A stretch of DNA of 64,000 nt, taken from contig JAZGUH010000369.1 in the NCBI GenBank assembly GCA_037893225.1, positions 248,001 through 312,000 on the forward strand, read 5' to 3'. This document shows positions 25,501 to 38,952 of this stretch, in pieces. Source of the stretch: Hippasteria phrygiana. Taxonomy: Eukaryota > Echinodermata > Asteroidea > Valvatida > Goniasteridae. Positions within the stretch are counted from its first letter, which is position 1. Each line of letters begins with the position of its first letter. The notes beneath the pieces are model-generated. The model was not told the origin of the DNA. It was given only the letters and a program-made list of their open reading frames with translations, and ran no database searches. The position numbers and the translations under genes are program-made.

Positions 25501-28202
25501 AAATAGACGGTAACATGTACACAGATGTTGGCCGGAAAGAAAATAAACATTGCGAGGTTTGAATTTTCTCCACAAGTTTTAACTCTAAGAAGCCGCCGAT
25601 AATTACAACATGTAGCGCCAGATCTAAGCTATCCATACATGTCAAAATTACTGAATTTGGTTGATATTTCATGCAATTATGAATGAGTAAAGCAAGTCCA
25701 TACCCCAGGGAATTTGACATGCATGGAGCAATAAATAGACGGTAACATGTACACAGATGTTGGCCGGAAAGTAAATAAACATTGCGAGGTTTGAATTTTC
25801 TCCACAAGTTTTAACTCTAAGAAGCCGCCGATAATTGCAACATGTAGCGCCAGATCTAAGCTATCCATACATGTCAAAATTACTGAATTTGGTTGATATT
25901 TCATGCAATTATAAATGAGTAAAGCAAGTCCATACCCCAGGGAATTTGACATGCATGGAGCAATAAATAGACGGTAACATGTACACAGATGTTGGCCGGA
26001 AAGAAAATAAACATTGCGAGGTTTGAATTTTCTCCACAAGTTTTAACTCTAAGAAGCCGCCGATAATTGCAACATGTAGCGCCAGATCTAAGCTATCCAT
26101 ACATGTCAAAATTACTGAATTTGGTTGATATTTCATGCAATTATGAATGAGTAAAGCAAGTCATACCCTAGGGAATTTGACAGGCATGGAGCAATAAATA
26201 GAAGGTAATATGCACACAGATGTTGGCCGGAAAGAAAATAAACATTGCGAGGTTTGAATTTTCTCCACAAGTTTTAACTCTAAGAAGCCGCCGATAATTG
26301 CAACATGTAGCGCCAGATCTAAGCTATCCATACATGTCAAAATTACTGAATTTGGTTGATATTTCATGCAATTATGAATGAGTAAAGCAAGTCCATACCC
26401 CAGGGAATTTGACATGCATGGAGCAATAAATAGACGGTAACATGTACACAGATGTTGGCCGGAAAGAAAATAAACATTGCGAGGTTTGAATTTTCTCCAG
26501 AAGTTTTAACTCTAAGAAGCCGCCGATAATTGCAACATGTAGCGCCAGATCTAAGCTATCCATACATGTCAAAATTACTGAATTTGGTTGATATTTCATG
26601 CAATTATGAATGAGTAAAGCAAGTCCATACCCCAGGGAATTTGACAGGCATGGAGCAATAAATAGACGGTAACATGTACACAGATGTTGGCCGGAAAGAA
26701 AATAAACATTGCGAGGTTTGAATTTTCTCCACAAGTTTTAACTCTAAGAAGCCGCCGATAATTACAACATGTAGCGCCAGATCTAAGCTATCCATACATG
26801 TCAAAATTACTGAATTTGGTTGATATTTCATGCAATTATGAATGAGTAAAGCAAGTCGTACCCTAGGGAATTTGACAGGAATGGAGCAATAAATAGAAGG
26901 TAATATGCACACAGATGTTGGCCGGAAAGAAAATAAACATTGCGAGGTTTGAATTTTCTCCACAAGTTTTAACTCTAAGAAGCCGCCGATAATTGCAACA
27001 TGTAGCGCCAGATCTAAGCTATCCATACATGTCAAAATTACTGAATTTGGTTGATATTTCATGCAATTATGAATGAGTAAAGCAAGTCATACCCCAGGGA
27101 ATTTGACAGGCATGGAGCAATAAATAGAAGGTAATATGCACACAGATGTTGGCCGGAAAGAAAATAAACATTGCGAGGTTTGAATTTTCTCCACAAGTTT
27201 TAACTCTAAGAAGCCGCCGATAATTGCAACATGTAGCGCCAGATCTAAGCTATCCATACATGTCAAAATTACTGAATTTGGTTGATATTTCATGCAATTA
27301 TGAATGAGTAAAGCAAGTCCATACCCCAGGGAATTTGACAGGCATGGAGCAATAAATAGAAGGTAATATGCACACAGATGTTGGCCGGAAAGAAAATAAA
27401 CATTGCGAGGTTTGAATTTTCTCCACAAGTTTTAACTCTAAGAAGCCGCCGATAATTGCAACATGTAGCGCCAGATCTAAGCTATCCATACATGTCAAAA
27501 TTACTGTATTTGGTTGATATTTCATGCAATTATGAATGAAAAAAGCAAGTCCATACCCCAGGGAATTTGACATGCATGGAGCAATAAATAGACGGTAACA
27601 TGTACACAGATGTTGGCCGGAAAGAAAATAAACATTGCGAGGTTTGAATTTTCTCCACAAGTTTTAACTCTAAGAAGCCGCCGATAATTGCAACATGTAG
27701 CGCCAGATCTAAGCTATCCATACATGTCACAATTACTGAATTTGGTTGATATTTCATGCAATTATGAATGAGTAAAGCAAGTCCATACCCCAGGGAATTT
27801 GACATGCATGGAGCAATAAATAGACGGTAACATGTACACAGATGTTGGCCGGAAAGTAAATAAACATTGCGAGGTTTGAATTTTCTCCACAAGTTTTAAC
27901 TCTAAGAAGCCGCCGATAATTGCAACATGTAGCGCCAGATCTAAGCTATCCATACATGTCAAAATTACTGAATTTGGTTGATATTTCATGCAATTATGAA
28001 TGAGTAAAGCAAGTCATACCCCAGGGAATTTGACAGGCATGGAGCAATAAATAGAAGGTAATATGCACACAGATGTTGGCCGGAAAGAAAATAAACATTG
28101 CGAGGTTTGAATTTTCTCCACAAGTTTTAACTCTAAGAAGCCGCCGATAATTGCAACATGTAGCGCCAGATCTAAGCTATCCATACATGTCAAAATTACT
28201 GT
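20888..28202. repeat. 12-monomer higher-order repeat, period 2779 bp, about 2.6 copies
   Basis: The interval 20888-25423 matches 23667-28202 at an offset of 2779. In the copy starting at 23633 the twelve monomers are distinguishable. 23633: 4t, 89g. 23865: 121a, 222t, 231 bp. 24096: 6a, 231 bp. 24327: a-t-c. 24559: a-t-c, 170t, 203-204aa. 24791: 161c. 25023: 56t, 231 bp. 25254: a-t-c, 179t/186t, 231 bp. 25485: 121a. 25717: 56t, 197a. 25949: 222t, 231 bp. 26180: a-t-c. Seven 232-bp and five 231-bp units sum to 2779, which matches the offset. Private changes are c at 25233 and g at 26858. Its period differs by three bases from the 2782-bp repeat to the left, because the two contain different proportions of 231- and 232-bp monomers. 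Confidence 0.85.
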
Positions 28203-31200
28203 ATTTGGTTGATATTTCATGCAATTATGAATGAAAAAAGCAAGTCCATACCCCAGGGAATTTGACATGCATGGAGCAATAAATAGACGGTAACATGTAC
28301 ACAGATGTTGGCCGGAAAGAAAATAAACATTGCGAGGTTTGAATTTTCTCCACAAGTTTTAACTCTAAGAAGCCGCCGATAATTGCAACATGTAGCGCCA
28401 GATCTAAGCTATCCATACATGTCACAATTACTGAATTTGGTTGATATTTCATGCAATTATGAATGAGTAAAGCAAGTCCATACCCCAGGGAATTTGACAT
28501 GCATGGAGCAATAAATAGACGGTAACATGTACACAGATGTTGGCCGGAAAGTAAATAAACATTGCGAGGTTTGAATTTTCTCCACAAGTTTTAACTCTAA
28601 GAAGCCGCCGATAATTGCAACATGTAGCGCCAGATCTAAGCTATCCATACATGTCAAAATTACTGAATTTGGTTGATATTTCATGCAATTATGAATGAGT
28701 AAAGCAAGTCCATACCCCAGGGAATTTGACAGGCATGGAGCAATAAATAGAAGGTAATATGCACACAGATGTTGGCCGGAAAGAAAATAAACATTGCGAG
28801 GTTTGAATTTTCTCCACAAGTTTTAACTCTAAGAAGCCGCCGATAATTGCAACATGTAGCGCCAGATCTAAGCTATCCATACATGTCAAAATTACTGAAT
28901 TTGGTTGATATTTCATGCAATTATGAATGAGTAAAGCAAGTCCATACCCCAGGGAATTTGACATGCATGGAGCAATAAATAGACGGTAACATGTACACAG
29001 ATGTTGGCCGGAAAGAAAATAAACATTGCGAGGTTTGAATTTTCTCCAGAAGTTTTAACTCTAAGAAGCCGCCGATAATTGCAACATGTAGCGCCAGATC
29101 TAAGCTATCCATACATGTCAAAATTACTGAATTTGGTTGATATTTCATGCAATTATGAATGAGTAAAGCAAGTCCATACCCCAGGGAATTTGACAGGCAT
29201 GGAGCAATAAATAGACGGTAACATGTACACAGATGTTGGCCGGAAAGAAAATAAACATTGCGAGGTTTGAATTTTCTCCACAAGTTTTAACTCTAAGAAG
29301 CCGCCGATAATTGCAACATGTAGCGCCAGATCTAAGCTATCCATACATGTCAAAATTACTGAATTTGGTTGATATTTCATGCAATTATGAATGAGTAAAG
29401 CAAGTCATACCCTAGGGAATTTGACAGGCATGGAGCAATAAATAGAAGGTAATATGCACACAGATGTTGGCCGGAAAGAAAATAAACATTGCGAGGTTTG
29501 AATTTTCTCCACAAGTTTTAACTCTAAGAAGCCGCCGATAATTGCAACATGTAGCGCCAGATCTAAGCTATCCATACATGTCAAAATTACTGAATTTGGT
29601 TGATATTTCATGCAATTATGAATGAGTAAAGCAAGTCCATACCCCAGGGAATTTGACATGCATGGAGCAATAAATAGACGGTAACATGTACACAGATGTT
29701 GGCCGGAAAGAAAATAAACATTGCGAGGTTTGAATTTTCTCCAGAAGTTTTAACTCTAAGAAGCCGCCGATAATTGCAACATGTAGCGCCAGATCTAAGC
29801 TATCCATACATGTCAAAATTACTGAATTTGGTTGATATTTCATGCAATTATGAATGAGTAAAGCAAGTCCATACCCCAGGGAATTTGACAGGCATGGAGC
29901 AATAAATAGACGGTAACATGTACACAGATGTTGGCCGGAAAGAAAATAAACATTGCGAGGTTTGAATTTTCTCCACAAGTTTTAACTCTAAGAAGCCGCC
30001 GATAATTACAACATGTAGCGCCAGATCTAAGCTATCCATACATGTCAAAATTACTGAATTTGGTTGATATTTCATGCAATTATGAATGAGTAAAGCAAGT
30101 CGTACCCTAGGGAATTTGACAGGAATGGAGCAATAAATAGAAGGTAATATGCACACAGATGTTGGCCGGAAAGAAAATAAACATTGCGAGGTTTGAATTT
30201 TCTCCACAAGTTTTAACTCTAAGAAGCCGCCGATAATTGCAACATGTAGCGCCAGATCTAAGCTATCCATACATGTCAAAATTACTGAATTTGGTTGATA
30301 TTTCATGCAATTATGAATGAGTAAAGCAAGTCATACCCCAGGGAATTTGACAGGCATGGAGCAATAAATAGAAGGTAATATGCACACAGATGTTGGCCGG
30401 AAAGAAAATAAACATTGCGAGGTTTGAATTTTCTCCACAAGTTTTAACTCTAAGAAGCCGCCGATAATTGCAACATGTAGCGCCAGATCTAAGCTATCCA
30501 TACATGTCAAAATTACTGAATTTGGTTGATATTTCATGCAATTATGAATGAGTAAAGCAAGTCCATACCCCAGGGAATTTGACAGGCATGGAGCAATAAA
30601 TAGAAGGTAATATGCACACAGATGTTGGCCGGAAAGAAAATAAACATTGCGAGGTTTGAATTTTCTCCACAAGTTTTAACTCTAAGAAGCCGCCGATAAT
30701 TGCAACATGTAGCGCCAGATCTAAGCTATCCATACATGTCAAAATTACTGTATTTGGTTGATATTTCATGCAATTATGAATGAAAAAAGCAAGTCCATAC
30801 CCCAGGGAATTTGACATGCATGGAGCAATAAATAGACGGTAACATGTACACAGATGTTGGCCGGAAAGAAAATAAACATTGCGAGGTTTGAATTTTCTCC
30901 ACAAGTTTTAACTCTAAGAAGCCGCCGATAATTGCAACATGTAGCGCCAGATCTAAGCTATCCATACATGTCACAATTACTGAATTTGGTTGATATTTCA
31001 TGCAATTATGAATGAGTAAAGCAAGTCCATACCCCAGGGAATTTGACATGCATGGAGCAATAAATAGACGGTAACATGTACACAGATGTTGGCCGGAAAG
31101 TAAATAAACATTGCGAGGTTTGAATTTTCTCCACAAGTTTTAACTCTAAGAAGCCGCCGATAATTGCAACATGTAGCGCCAGATCTAAGCTATCCATACA

Positions 31201-33846
31201 TGTCAAAATTACTGAATTTGGTTGATATTTCATGCAATTATGAATGAGTAAAGCAAGTCATACCCCAGGGAATTTGACAGGCATGGAGCAATAAATAGAA
31301 GGTAATATGCACACAGATGTTGGCCGGAAAGAAAATAAACATTGCGAGGTTTGAATTTTCTCCACAAGTTTTAACTCTAAGAAGCCGCCGATAATTGCAA
31401 CATGTAGCGCCAGATCTAAGCTATCCATACATGTCAAAATTACTGTATTTGGTTGATATTTCATGCAATTATGAATGAAAAAAGCAAGTCCATACCCCAG
31501 GGAATTTGACATGCATGGAGCAATAAATAGACGGTAACATGTACACAGATGTTGGCCGGAAAGAAAATAAACATTGCGAGGTTTGAATTTTCTCCACAAG
31601 TTTTAACTCTAAGAAGCCGCCGATAATTGCAACATGTAGCGCCAGATCTAAGCTATCCATACATGTCACAATTACTGAATTTGGTTGATATTTCATGCAA
31701 TTATGAATGAGTAAAGCAAGTCCATACCCCAGGGAATTTGACATGCATGGAGCAATAAATAGACGGTAACATGTACACAGATGTTGGCCGGAAAGTAAAT
31801 AAACATTGCGAGGTTTGAATTTTCTCCACAAGTTTTAACTCTAAGAAGCCGCCGATAATTGCAACATGTAGCGCCAGATCTAAGCTATCCATACATGTCA
31901 AAATTACTGAATTTGGTTGATATTTCATGCAATTATGAATGAGTAAAGCAAGTCCATACCCCAGGGAATTTGACAGGCATGGAGCAATAAATAGAAGGTA
32001 ATATGCACACAGATGTTGGCCGGAAAGAAAATAAACATTGCGAGGTTTGAATTTTCTCCACAAGTTTTAACTCTAAGAAGCCGCCGATAATTGCAACATG
32101 TAGCGCCAGATCTAAGCTATCCATACATGTCAAAATTACTGAATTTGGTTGATATTTCATGCAATTATGAATGAGTAAAGCAAGTCCATACCCCAGGGAA
32201 TTTGACATGCATGGAGCAATAAATAGACGGTAACATGTACACAGATGTTGGCCGGAAAGAAAATAAACATTGCGAGGTTTGAATTTTCTCCAGAAGTTTT
32301 AACTCTAAGAAGCCGCCGATAATTGCAACATGTAGCGCCAGATCTAAGCTATCCATACATGTCAAAATTACTGAATTTGGTTGATATTTCATGCAATTAT
32401 GAATGAGTAAAGCAAGTCCATACCCCAGGGAATTTGACAGGCATGGAGCAATAAATAGACGGTAACATGTACACAGATGTTGGCCGGAAAGAAAATAAAC
32501 ATTGCGAGGTTTGAATTTTCTCCACAAGTTTTAACTCTAAGAAGCCGCCGATAATTGCAACATGTAGCGCCAGATCTAAGCTATCCATACATGTCAAAAT
32601 TACTGAATTTGGTTGATATTTCATGCAATTATGAATGAGTAAAGCAAGTCATACCCTAGGGAATTTGACAGGCATGGAGCAATAAATAGAAGGTAATATG
32701 CACACAGATGTTGGCCGGAAAGAAAATAAACATTGCGAGGTTTGAATTTTCTCCACAAGTTTTAACTCTAAGAAGCCGCCGATAATTGCAACATGTAGCG
32801 CCAGATCTAAGCTATCCATACATGTCAACATTACTGAATTTGGTTGATATTTCATGCAATTATGAATGAGTAAAGCAAGTCCATACCCCAGGGAATTTGA
32901 CATGCATGGAGCAATAAATAGACGGTAACATGTACACAGATGTTGGCCGGAAAGAAAATAAACATTGCGAGGTTTGAATTTTCTCCAGAAGTTTTAACTC
33001 TAAGAAGCCGCCGATAATTGCAACATGTAGCGCCAGATCTAAGCTATCCATACATGTCAAAATTACTGAATTTGGTTGATATTTCATGCAATTATGAATG
33101 AGTAAAGCAAGTCCATACCCCAGGGAATTTGACAGGCATGGAGCAATAAATAGACGGTAACATGTACACAGATGTTGGCCGGAAAGAAAATAAACATTGC
33201 GAGGTTTGAATTTTCTCCACAAGTTTTAACTCTAAGAAGCCGCCGATAATTACAACATGTAGCGCCAGATCTAAGCTATCCATACATGTCAAAATTACTG
33301 AATTTGGTTGATATTTCATGCAATTATGAATGAGTAAAGCAAGTCATACCCTAGGGAATTTGACAGGAATGGAGCAATAAATAGAAGGTAATATGCACAC
33401 AGATGTTGGCCGGAAAGAAAATAAACATTGCGAGGTTTGAATTTTCTCCACAAGTTTTAACTCTAAGAAGCCGCCGATAATTGCAACATGTAGCGCCAGA
33501 TCTAAGCTATCCATACATGTCAAAATTACTGAATTTGGTTGATATTTCATGCAATTATGAATGAGTAAAGCAAGTCATACCCCAGGGAATTTGACAGGCA
33601 TGGAGCAATAAATAGAAGGTAATATGCACACAGATGTTGGCCGGAAAGAAAATAAACATTGCGAGGTTTGAATTTTCTCCACAAGTTTTAACTCTAAGAA
33701 GCCGCCGATAATTGCAACATGTAGCGCCAGATCTAAGCTATCCATACATGTCAAAATTACTGAATTTGGTTGATATTTCATGCAATTATGAATGAGTAAA
33801 GCAAGTCCATACCCCAGGGAATTTGACAGGCATGGAGCAATAAATA
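25954..33846. repeat. 14-monomer higher-order repeat, period 3244 bp, about 2.4 copies
   Basis: The interval 25954-30602 matches 29198-33846 at an offset of 3244 bases (fourteen monomers). The unit resembles the preceding 12-monomer unit with an internal three-monomer duplication (695 bp, around 27338-28033 copied to 28033-28728) and loss of the 179t/186t section. It therefore appears to derive from the 12-monomer form. A private c at 32829 ('gtcaacatt') and g at 26858 and 30102 mark individual copies. Confidence 0.8.
26604..27062 (-). other. Longest antisense open frame (152 codons), probably not a gene
   Basis: On the minus strand the unit has two largely open frames, each closed once per monomer: by TAA at 'tcattcataa' or by TGA at 'ggggtatgac'. 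Here the base change at 26858 ('gtcgtaccc' on the plus strand) turns that TGA into an arginine codon, so the frame runs across two monomers. The product is the same roughly 75-residue segment twice over. An identical case lies at 29848-30306, a copy within the 3244-bp repeat. There is no recognisable domain. Elsewhere, antisense frames of about 66-120 codons recur every monomer, many with TTG or CTG in place of ATG. I regard all of these as by-products of the repeat. Confidence 0.6.
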
Positions 33847-36800
33847 TACGGTAACATGTACACAGATGTTGGCCGGAAAGAAAATAAACATTGCGAGGTT
33901 TGAATTTTCTCCACAAGTTTTAACTCTAAGAAGCCGCCGATAATTACAACATGTAGCGCCAGATCTAAGCTATCCATACATGTCAAAATTACTGAATTTG
34001 GTTTATATTTTATGCAATTATGAATGAGTAAAGCAAGTCATACCCCAGGGAATTTGACAGGCATGGAGCAATAAATAGACGGTAACATGTACACAGATGT
34101 TGGCCGGAAAGAAAATAAACATTGCGAGGTTTGAATTTTCTCCACAAGTTTTAACTCTAAGAAGCCGCCGATAATTACAACATGTAGCGCCAGATCTAAG
34201 CTATCCATACATGTCAAAATTACTGAATTTGGTTGATATTTCATGCAATTATGAATGAGTAAAGCAAGTCCATACCCCAGGGAATTTGACATGCATGGAG
34301 CAATAAATAGACGGTAACATGTACACAGATGTTGGCCGGAAAGTAAATAAACATTGCGAGGTTTGAATTTTCTCCACAAGTTTTAACTCTAAGAAGCCGC
34401 CGATAATTGCAACATGTAGCGCCAGATCTAAGCTATCCATACATGTCAAAATTACTGAATTTGGTTGATATTTCATGCAATTATGAATGAGTAAAGCAAG
34501 TCATACCCTAGGGAATTTGACAGGCATGGAGCAATAAATAGAAGGTAATATGCACACAGATGTTGGCCGGAAAGAAAATAAACATTGCGAGGTTTGAATT
34601 TTCTCCACAAGTTTTAACTCTAAGAAGCCGCCGATAATTGCAACATGTAGCGCCAGATCTAAGCTATCCATACATGTCAAAATTACTGAATTTGGTTGAT
34701 ATTTCATGCAATTATGAATGAGTAAAGCAAGTCCATACCCCAGGGAATTTGACATGCATGGAGCAATAAATAGACGGTAACATGTACACAGATGTTGGCC
34801 GGAAAGAAAATAAACATTGCGAGGTTTGAATTTTCTCCACAAGTTTTAACTCTAAGAAGCCGCCGATAATTGCAACATGTAGCGCCAGATCTAAGCTATC
34901 CATACATGTCAAAATTACTGAATTTGGTTGATATTTCATGCAATTATGAATGAGTAAAGCAAGTCATACCCCAGGGAATTTGACAGGCATGGAGCAATAA
35001 ATAGAAGGTAATATGCACACAGATGTTGGCCGGAAAGAAAATAAACATTGCGAGGTTTGAATTTTCTCCACAAGTTTTAACTCTAAGAAGCCGCCGATAA
35101 TTGCAACATGTAGCGCCAGATCTAAGCTATCCATACATGTCAAAATTACTGAATTTGGTTGATATTTCATGCAATTATGAATGAGTAAAGCAAGTCCATA
35201 CCCCAGGGAATTTGACAGGCATGGAGCAATAAATATACGGTAACATGTACACAGATGTTGGCCGGAAAGAAAATAAACATTGCGAGGTTTGAATTTTCTC
35301 CACAAGTTTTAACTCTAAGAAGCCGCCGATAATTACAACATGTAGCGCCAGATCTAAGCTATCCATACATGTCAAAATTACTGAATTTGGTTTATATTTT
35401 ATGCAATTATGAATGAGTAAAGCAAGTCATACCCCAGGGAATTTGACAGGCATGGAGCAATAAATAGACGGTAACATGTACACAGATGTTGGCCGGAAAG
35501 AAAATAAACATTGCGAGGTTTGAATTTTCTCCACAAGTTTTAACTCTAAGAAGCCGCCGATAATTACAACATGTAGCGCCAGATCTAAGCTATCCATACA
35601 TGTCAAAATTACTGAATTTGGTTGATATTTCATGCAATTATGAATGAGTAAAGCAAGTCCATACCCCAGGGAATTTGACATGCATGGAGCAATAAATAGA
35701 CGGTAACATGTACACAGATGTTGGCCGGAAAGTAAATAAACATTGCGAGGTTTGAATTTTCTCCACAAGTTTTAACTCTAAGAAGCCGCCGATAATTGCA
35801 ACATGTAGCGCCAGATCTAAGCTATCCATACATGTCAAAATTACTGAATTTGGTTGATATTTCATGCAATTATGAATGAGTAAAGCAAGTCATACCCTAG
35901 GGAATTTGACAGGCATGGAGCAATAAATAGAAGGTAATATGCACACAGATGTTGGCCGGAAAGAAAATAAACATTGCGAGGTTTGAATTTTCTCCACAAG
36001 TTTTAACTCTAAGAAGCCGCCGATAATTGCAACATGTAGCGCCAGATCTAAGCTATCCATACATGTCAAAATTACTGAATTTGGTTGATATTTCATGCAA
36101 TTATGAATGAGTAAAGCAAGTCCATACCCCAGGGAATTTGACATGCATGGAGCAATAAATAGACGGTAACATGTACACAGATGTTGGCCGGAAAGAAAAT
36201 AAACATTGCGAGGTTTGAATTTTCTCCAGAAGTTTTAACTCTAAGAAGCCGCCGATAATTGCAACATGTAGCGCCAGATCTAAGCTATCCATACATGTCA
36301 AAATTACTGAATTTGGTTGATATTTCATGCAATTATGAATGAGTAAAGCAAGTCATACCCCAGGGAATTTGACAGGCATGGAGCAATAAATAGAAGGTAA
36401 TATGCACACAGATGTTGGCCGGAAAGAAAATAAACATTGCGAGGTTTGAATTTTCTCCACAAGTTTTAACTCTAAGAAGCCGCCGATAATTGCAACATGT
36501 AGCGCCAGATCTAAGCTATCCATACATGTCAAAATTACTGAATTTGGTTGATATTTCATGCAATTATGAATGAGTAAAGCAAGTCCATACCCCAGGGAAT
36601 TTGACAGGCATGGAGCAATAAATATACGGTAACATGTACACAGATGTTGGCCGGAAAGAAAATAAACATTGCGAGGTTTGAATTTTCTCCACAAGTTTTA
36701 ACTCTAAGAAGCCGCCGATAATTACAACATGTAGCGCCAGATCTAAGCTATCCATACATGTCAAAATTACTGAATTTGGTTTATATTTTATGCAATTATG

Positions 36801-38901
36801 AATGAGTAAAGCAAGTCATACCCCAGGGAATTTGACAGGCATGGAGCAATAAATAGACGGTAACATGTACACAGATGTTGGCCGGAAAGAAAATAAACAT
36901 TGCGAGGTTTGAATTTTCTCCACAAGTTTTAACTCTAAGAAGCCGCCGATAATTACAACATGTAGCGCCAGATCTAAGCTATCCATACATGTCAAAATTA
37001 CTGAATTTGGTTGATATTTCATGCAATTATGAATGAGTAAAGCAAGTCCATACCCCAGGGAATTTGACATGCATGGAGCAATAAATAGACGGTAACATGT
37101 ACACAGATGTTGGCCGGAAAGTAAATAAACATTGCGAGGTTTGAATTTTCTCCACAAGTTTTAACTCTAAGAAGCCGCCGATAATTGCAACATGTAGCGC
37201 CAGATCTAAGCTATCCATACATGTCAAAATTACTGAATTTGGTTGATATTTCATGCAATTATGAATGAGTAAAGCAAGTCATACCCTAGGGAATTTGACA
37301 GGCATGGAGCAATAAATAGAAGGTAATATGCACACAGATGTTGGCCGGAAAGAAAATAAACATTGCGAGGTTTGAATTTTCTCCACAAGTTTTAACTCTA
37401 AGAAGCCGCCGATAATTGCAACATGTAGCGCCAGATCTAAGCTATCCATACATGTCAAAATTACTGAATTTGGTTGATATTTCATGCAATTATGAATGAG
37501 TAAAGCAAGTCCATACCCCAGGGAATTTGACATGCATGGAGCAATAAATAGACGGTAACATGTACACAGATGTTGGCCGGAAAGAAAATAAACATTGCGA
37601 GGTTTGAATTTTCTCCACAAGTTTTAACTCTAAGAAGCCGCCGATAATTGCAACATGTAGCGCCAGATCTAAGCTATCCATACATGTCAAAATTACTGAA
37701 TTTGGTTGATATTTCATGCAATTATGAATGAGTAAAGCAAGTCATACCCCAGGGAATTTGACAGGCATGGAGCAATAAATAGAAGGTAATATGCACACAG
37801 ATGTTGGCCGGAAAGAAAATAAACATTGCGAGGTTTGAATTTTCTCCACAAGTTTTAACTCTAAGAAGCCGCCGATAATTGCAACATGTAGCGCCAGATC
37901 TAAGCTATCCATACATGTCAAAATTACTGAATTTGGTTGATATTTCATGCAATTATGAATGAGTAAAGCAAGTCCATACCCCAGGGAATTTGACAGGCAT
38001 GGAGCAATAAATATACGGTAACATGTACACAGATGTTGGCCGGAAAGAAAATAAACATTGCGAGGTTTGAATTTTCTCCACAAGTTTTAACTCTAAGAAG
38101 CCGCCGATAATTACAACATGTAGCGCCAGATCTAAGCTATCCATACATGTCAAAATTACTGAATTTGGTTTATATTTTATGCAATTATGAATGAGTAAAG
38201 CAAGTCATACCCCAGGGAATTTGACAGGCATGGAGCAATAAATAGACGGTAACATGTACACAGATGTTGGCCGGAAAGAAAATAAACATTGCGAGGTTTG
38301 AATTTTCTCCACAAGTTTTAACTCTAAGAAGCCGCCGATAATTACAACATGTAGCGCCAGATCTAAGCTATCCATACATGTCAAAATTACTGAATTTGGT
38401 TGATATTTCATGCAATTATGAATGAGTAAAGCAAGTCCATACCCCAGGGAATTTGACATGCATGGAGCAATAAATAGACGGTAACATGTACACAGATGTT
38501 GGCCGGAAAGTAAATAAACATTGCGAGGTTTGAATTTTCTCCACAAGTTTTAACTCTAAGAAGCCGCCGATAATTGCAACATGTAGCGCCAGATCTAAGC
38601 TATCCATACATGTCAAAATTACTGAATTTGGTTGATATTTCATGCAATTATGAATGAGTAAAGCAAGTCATACCCTAGGGAATTTGACAGGCATGGAGCA
38701 ATAAATAGAAGGTAATATGCACACAGATGTTGGCCGGAAAGAAAATAAACATTGCGAGGTTTGAATTTTCTCCACAAGTTTTAACTCTAAGAAGCCGCCG
38801 ATAATTGCAACATGTAGCGCCAGATCTAAGCTATCCATACATGTCAAAATTACTGAATTTGGTTGATATTTCATGCAATTATGAATGAGTAAAGCAAGTC
38901 A
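33398..38901. repeat. 6-monomer higher-order repeat, period 1389 bp, about four copies
   Basis: Unit starts fall at 33594, 34983, 36372 and 37761, with lengths 232, 231, 232, 231, 232, 231 (total 1389). The six types are: a-t-c; 'tatacgg' (22t) with 121a and 179t/186t; 121a; 56t with 'ccctaggg'; a-t-c; and a c-t-type unit of 231 bp. The second copy departs from the others in having 89g ('ctccagaag', 36229). Copies one and three agree with each other, so the block can also be read as a 12-monomer ABA'B' arrangement of period 2778. Confidence 0.85.
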
Positions 38902-38952
38902 TACCCCAGGGAATTTGACAGGCATGGAGCAATAAATAGAAGGTAATATGCA

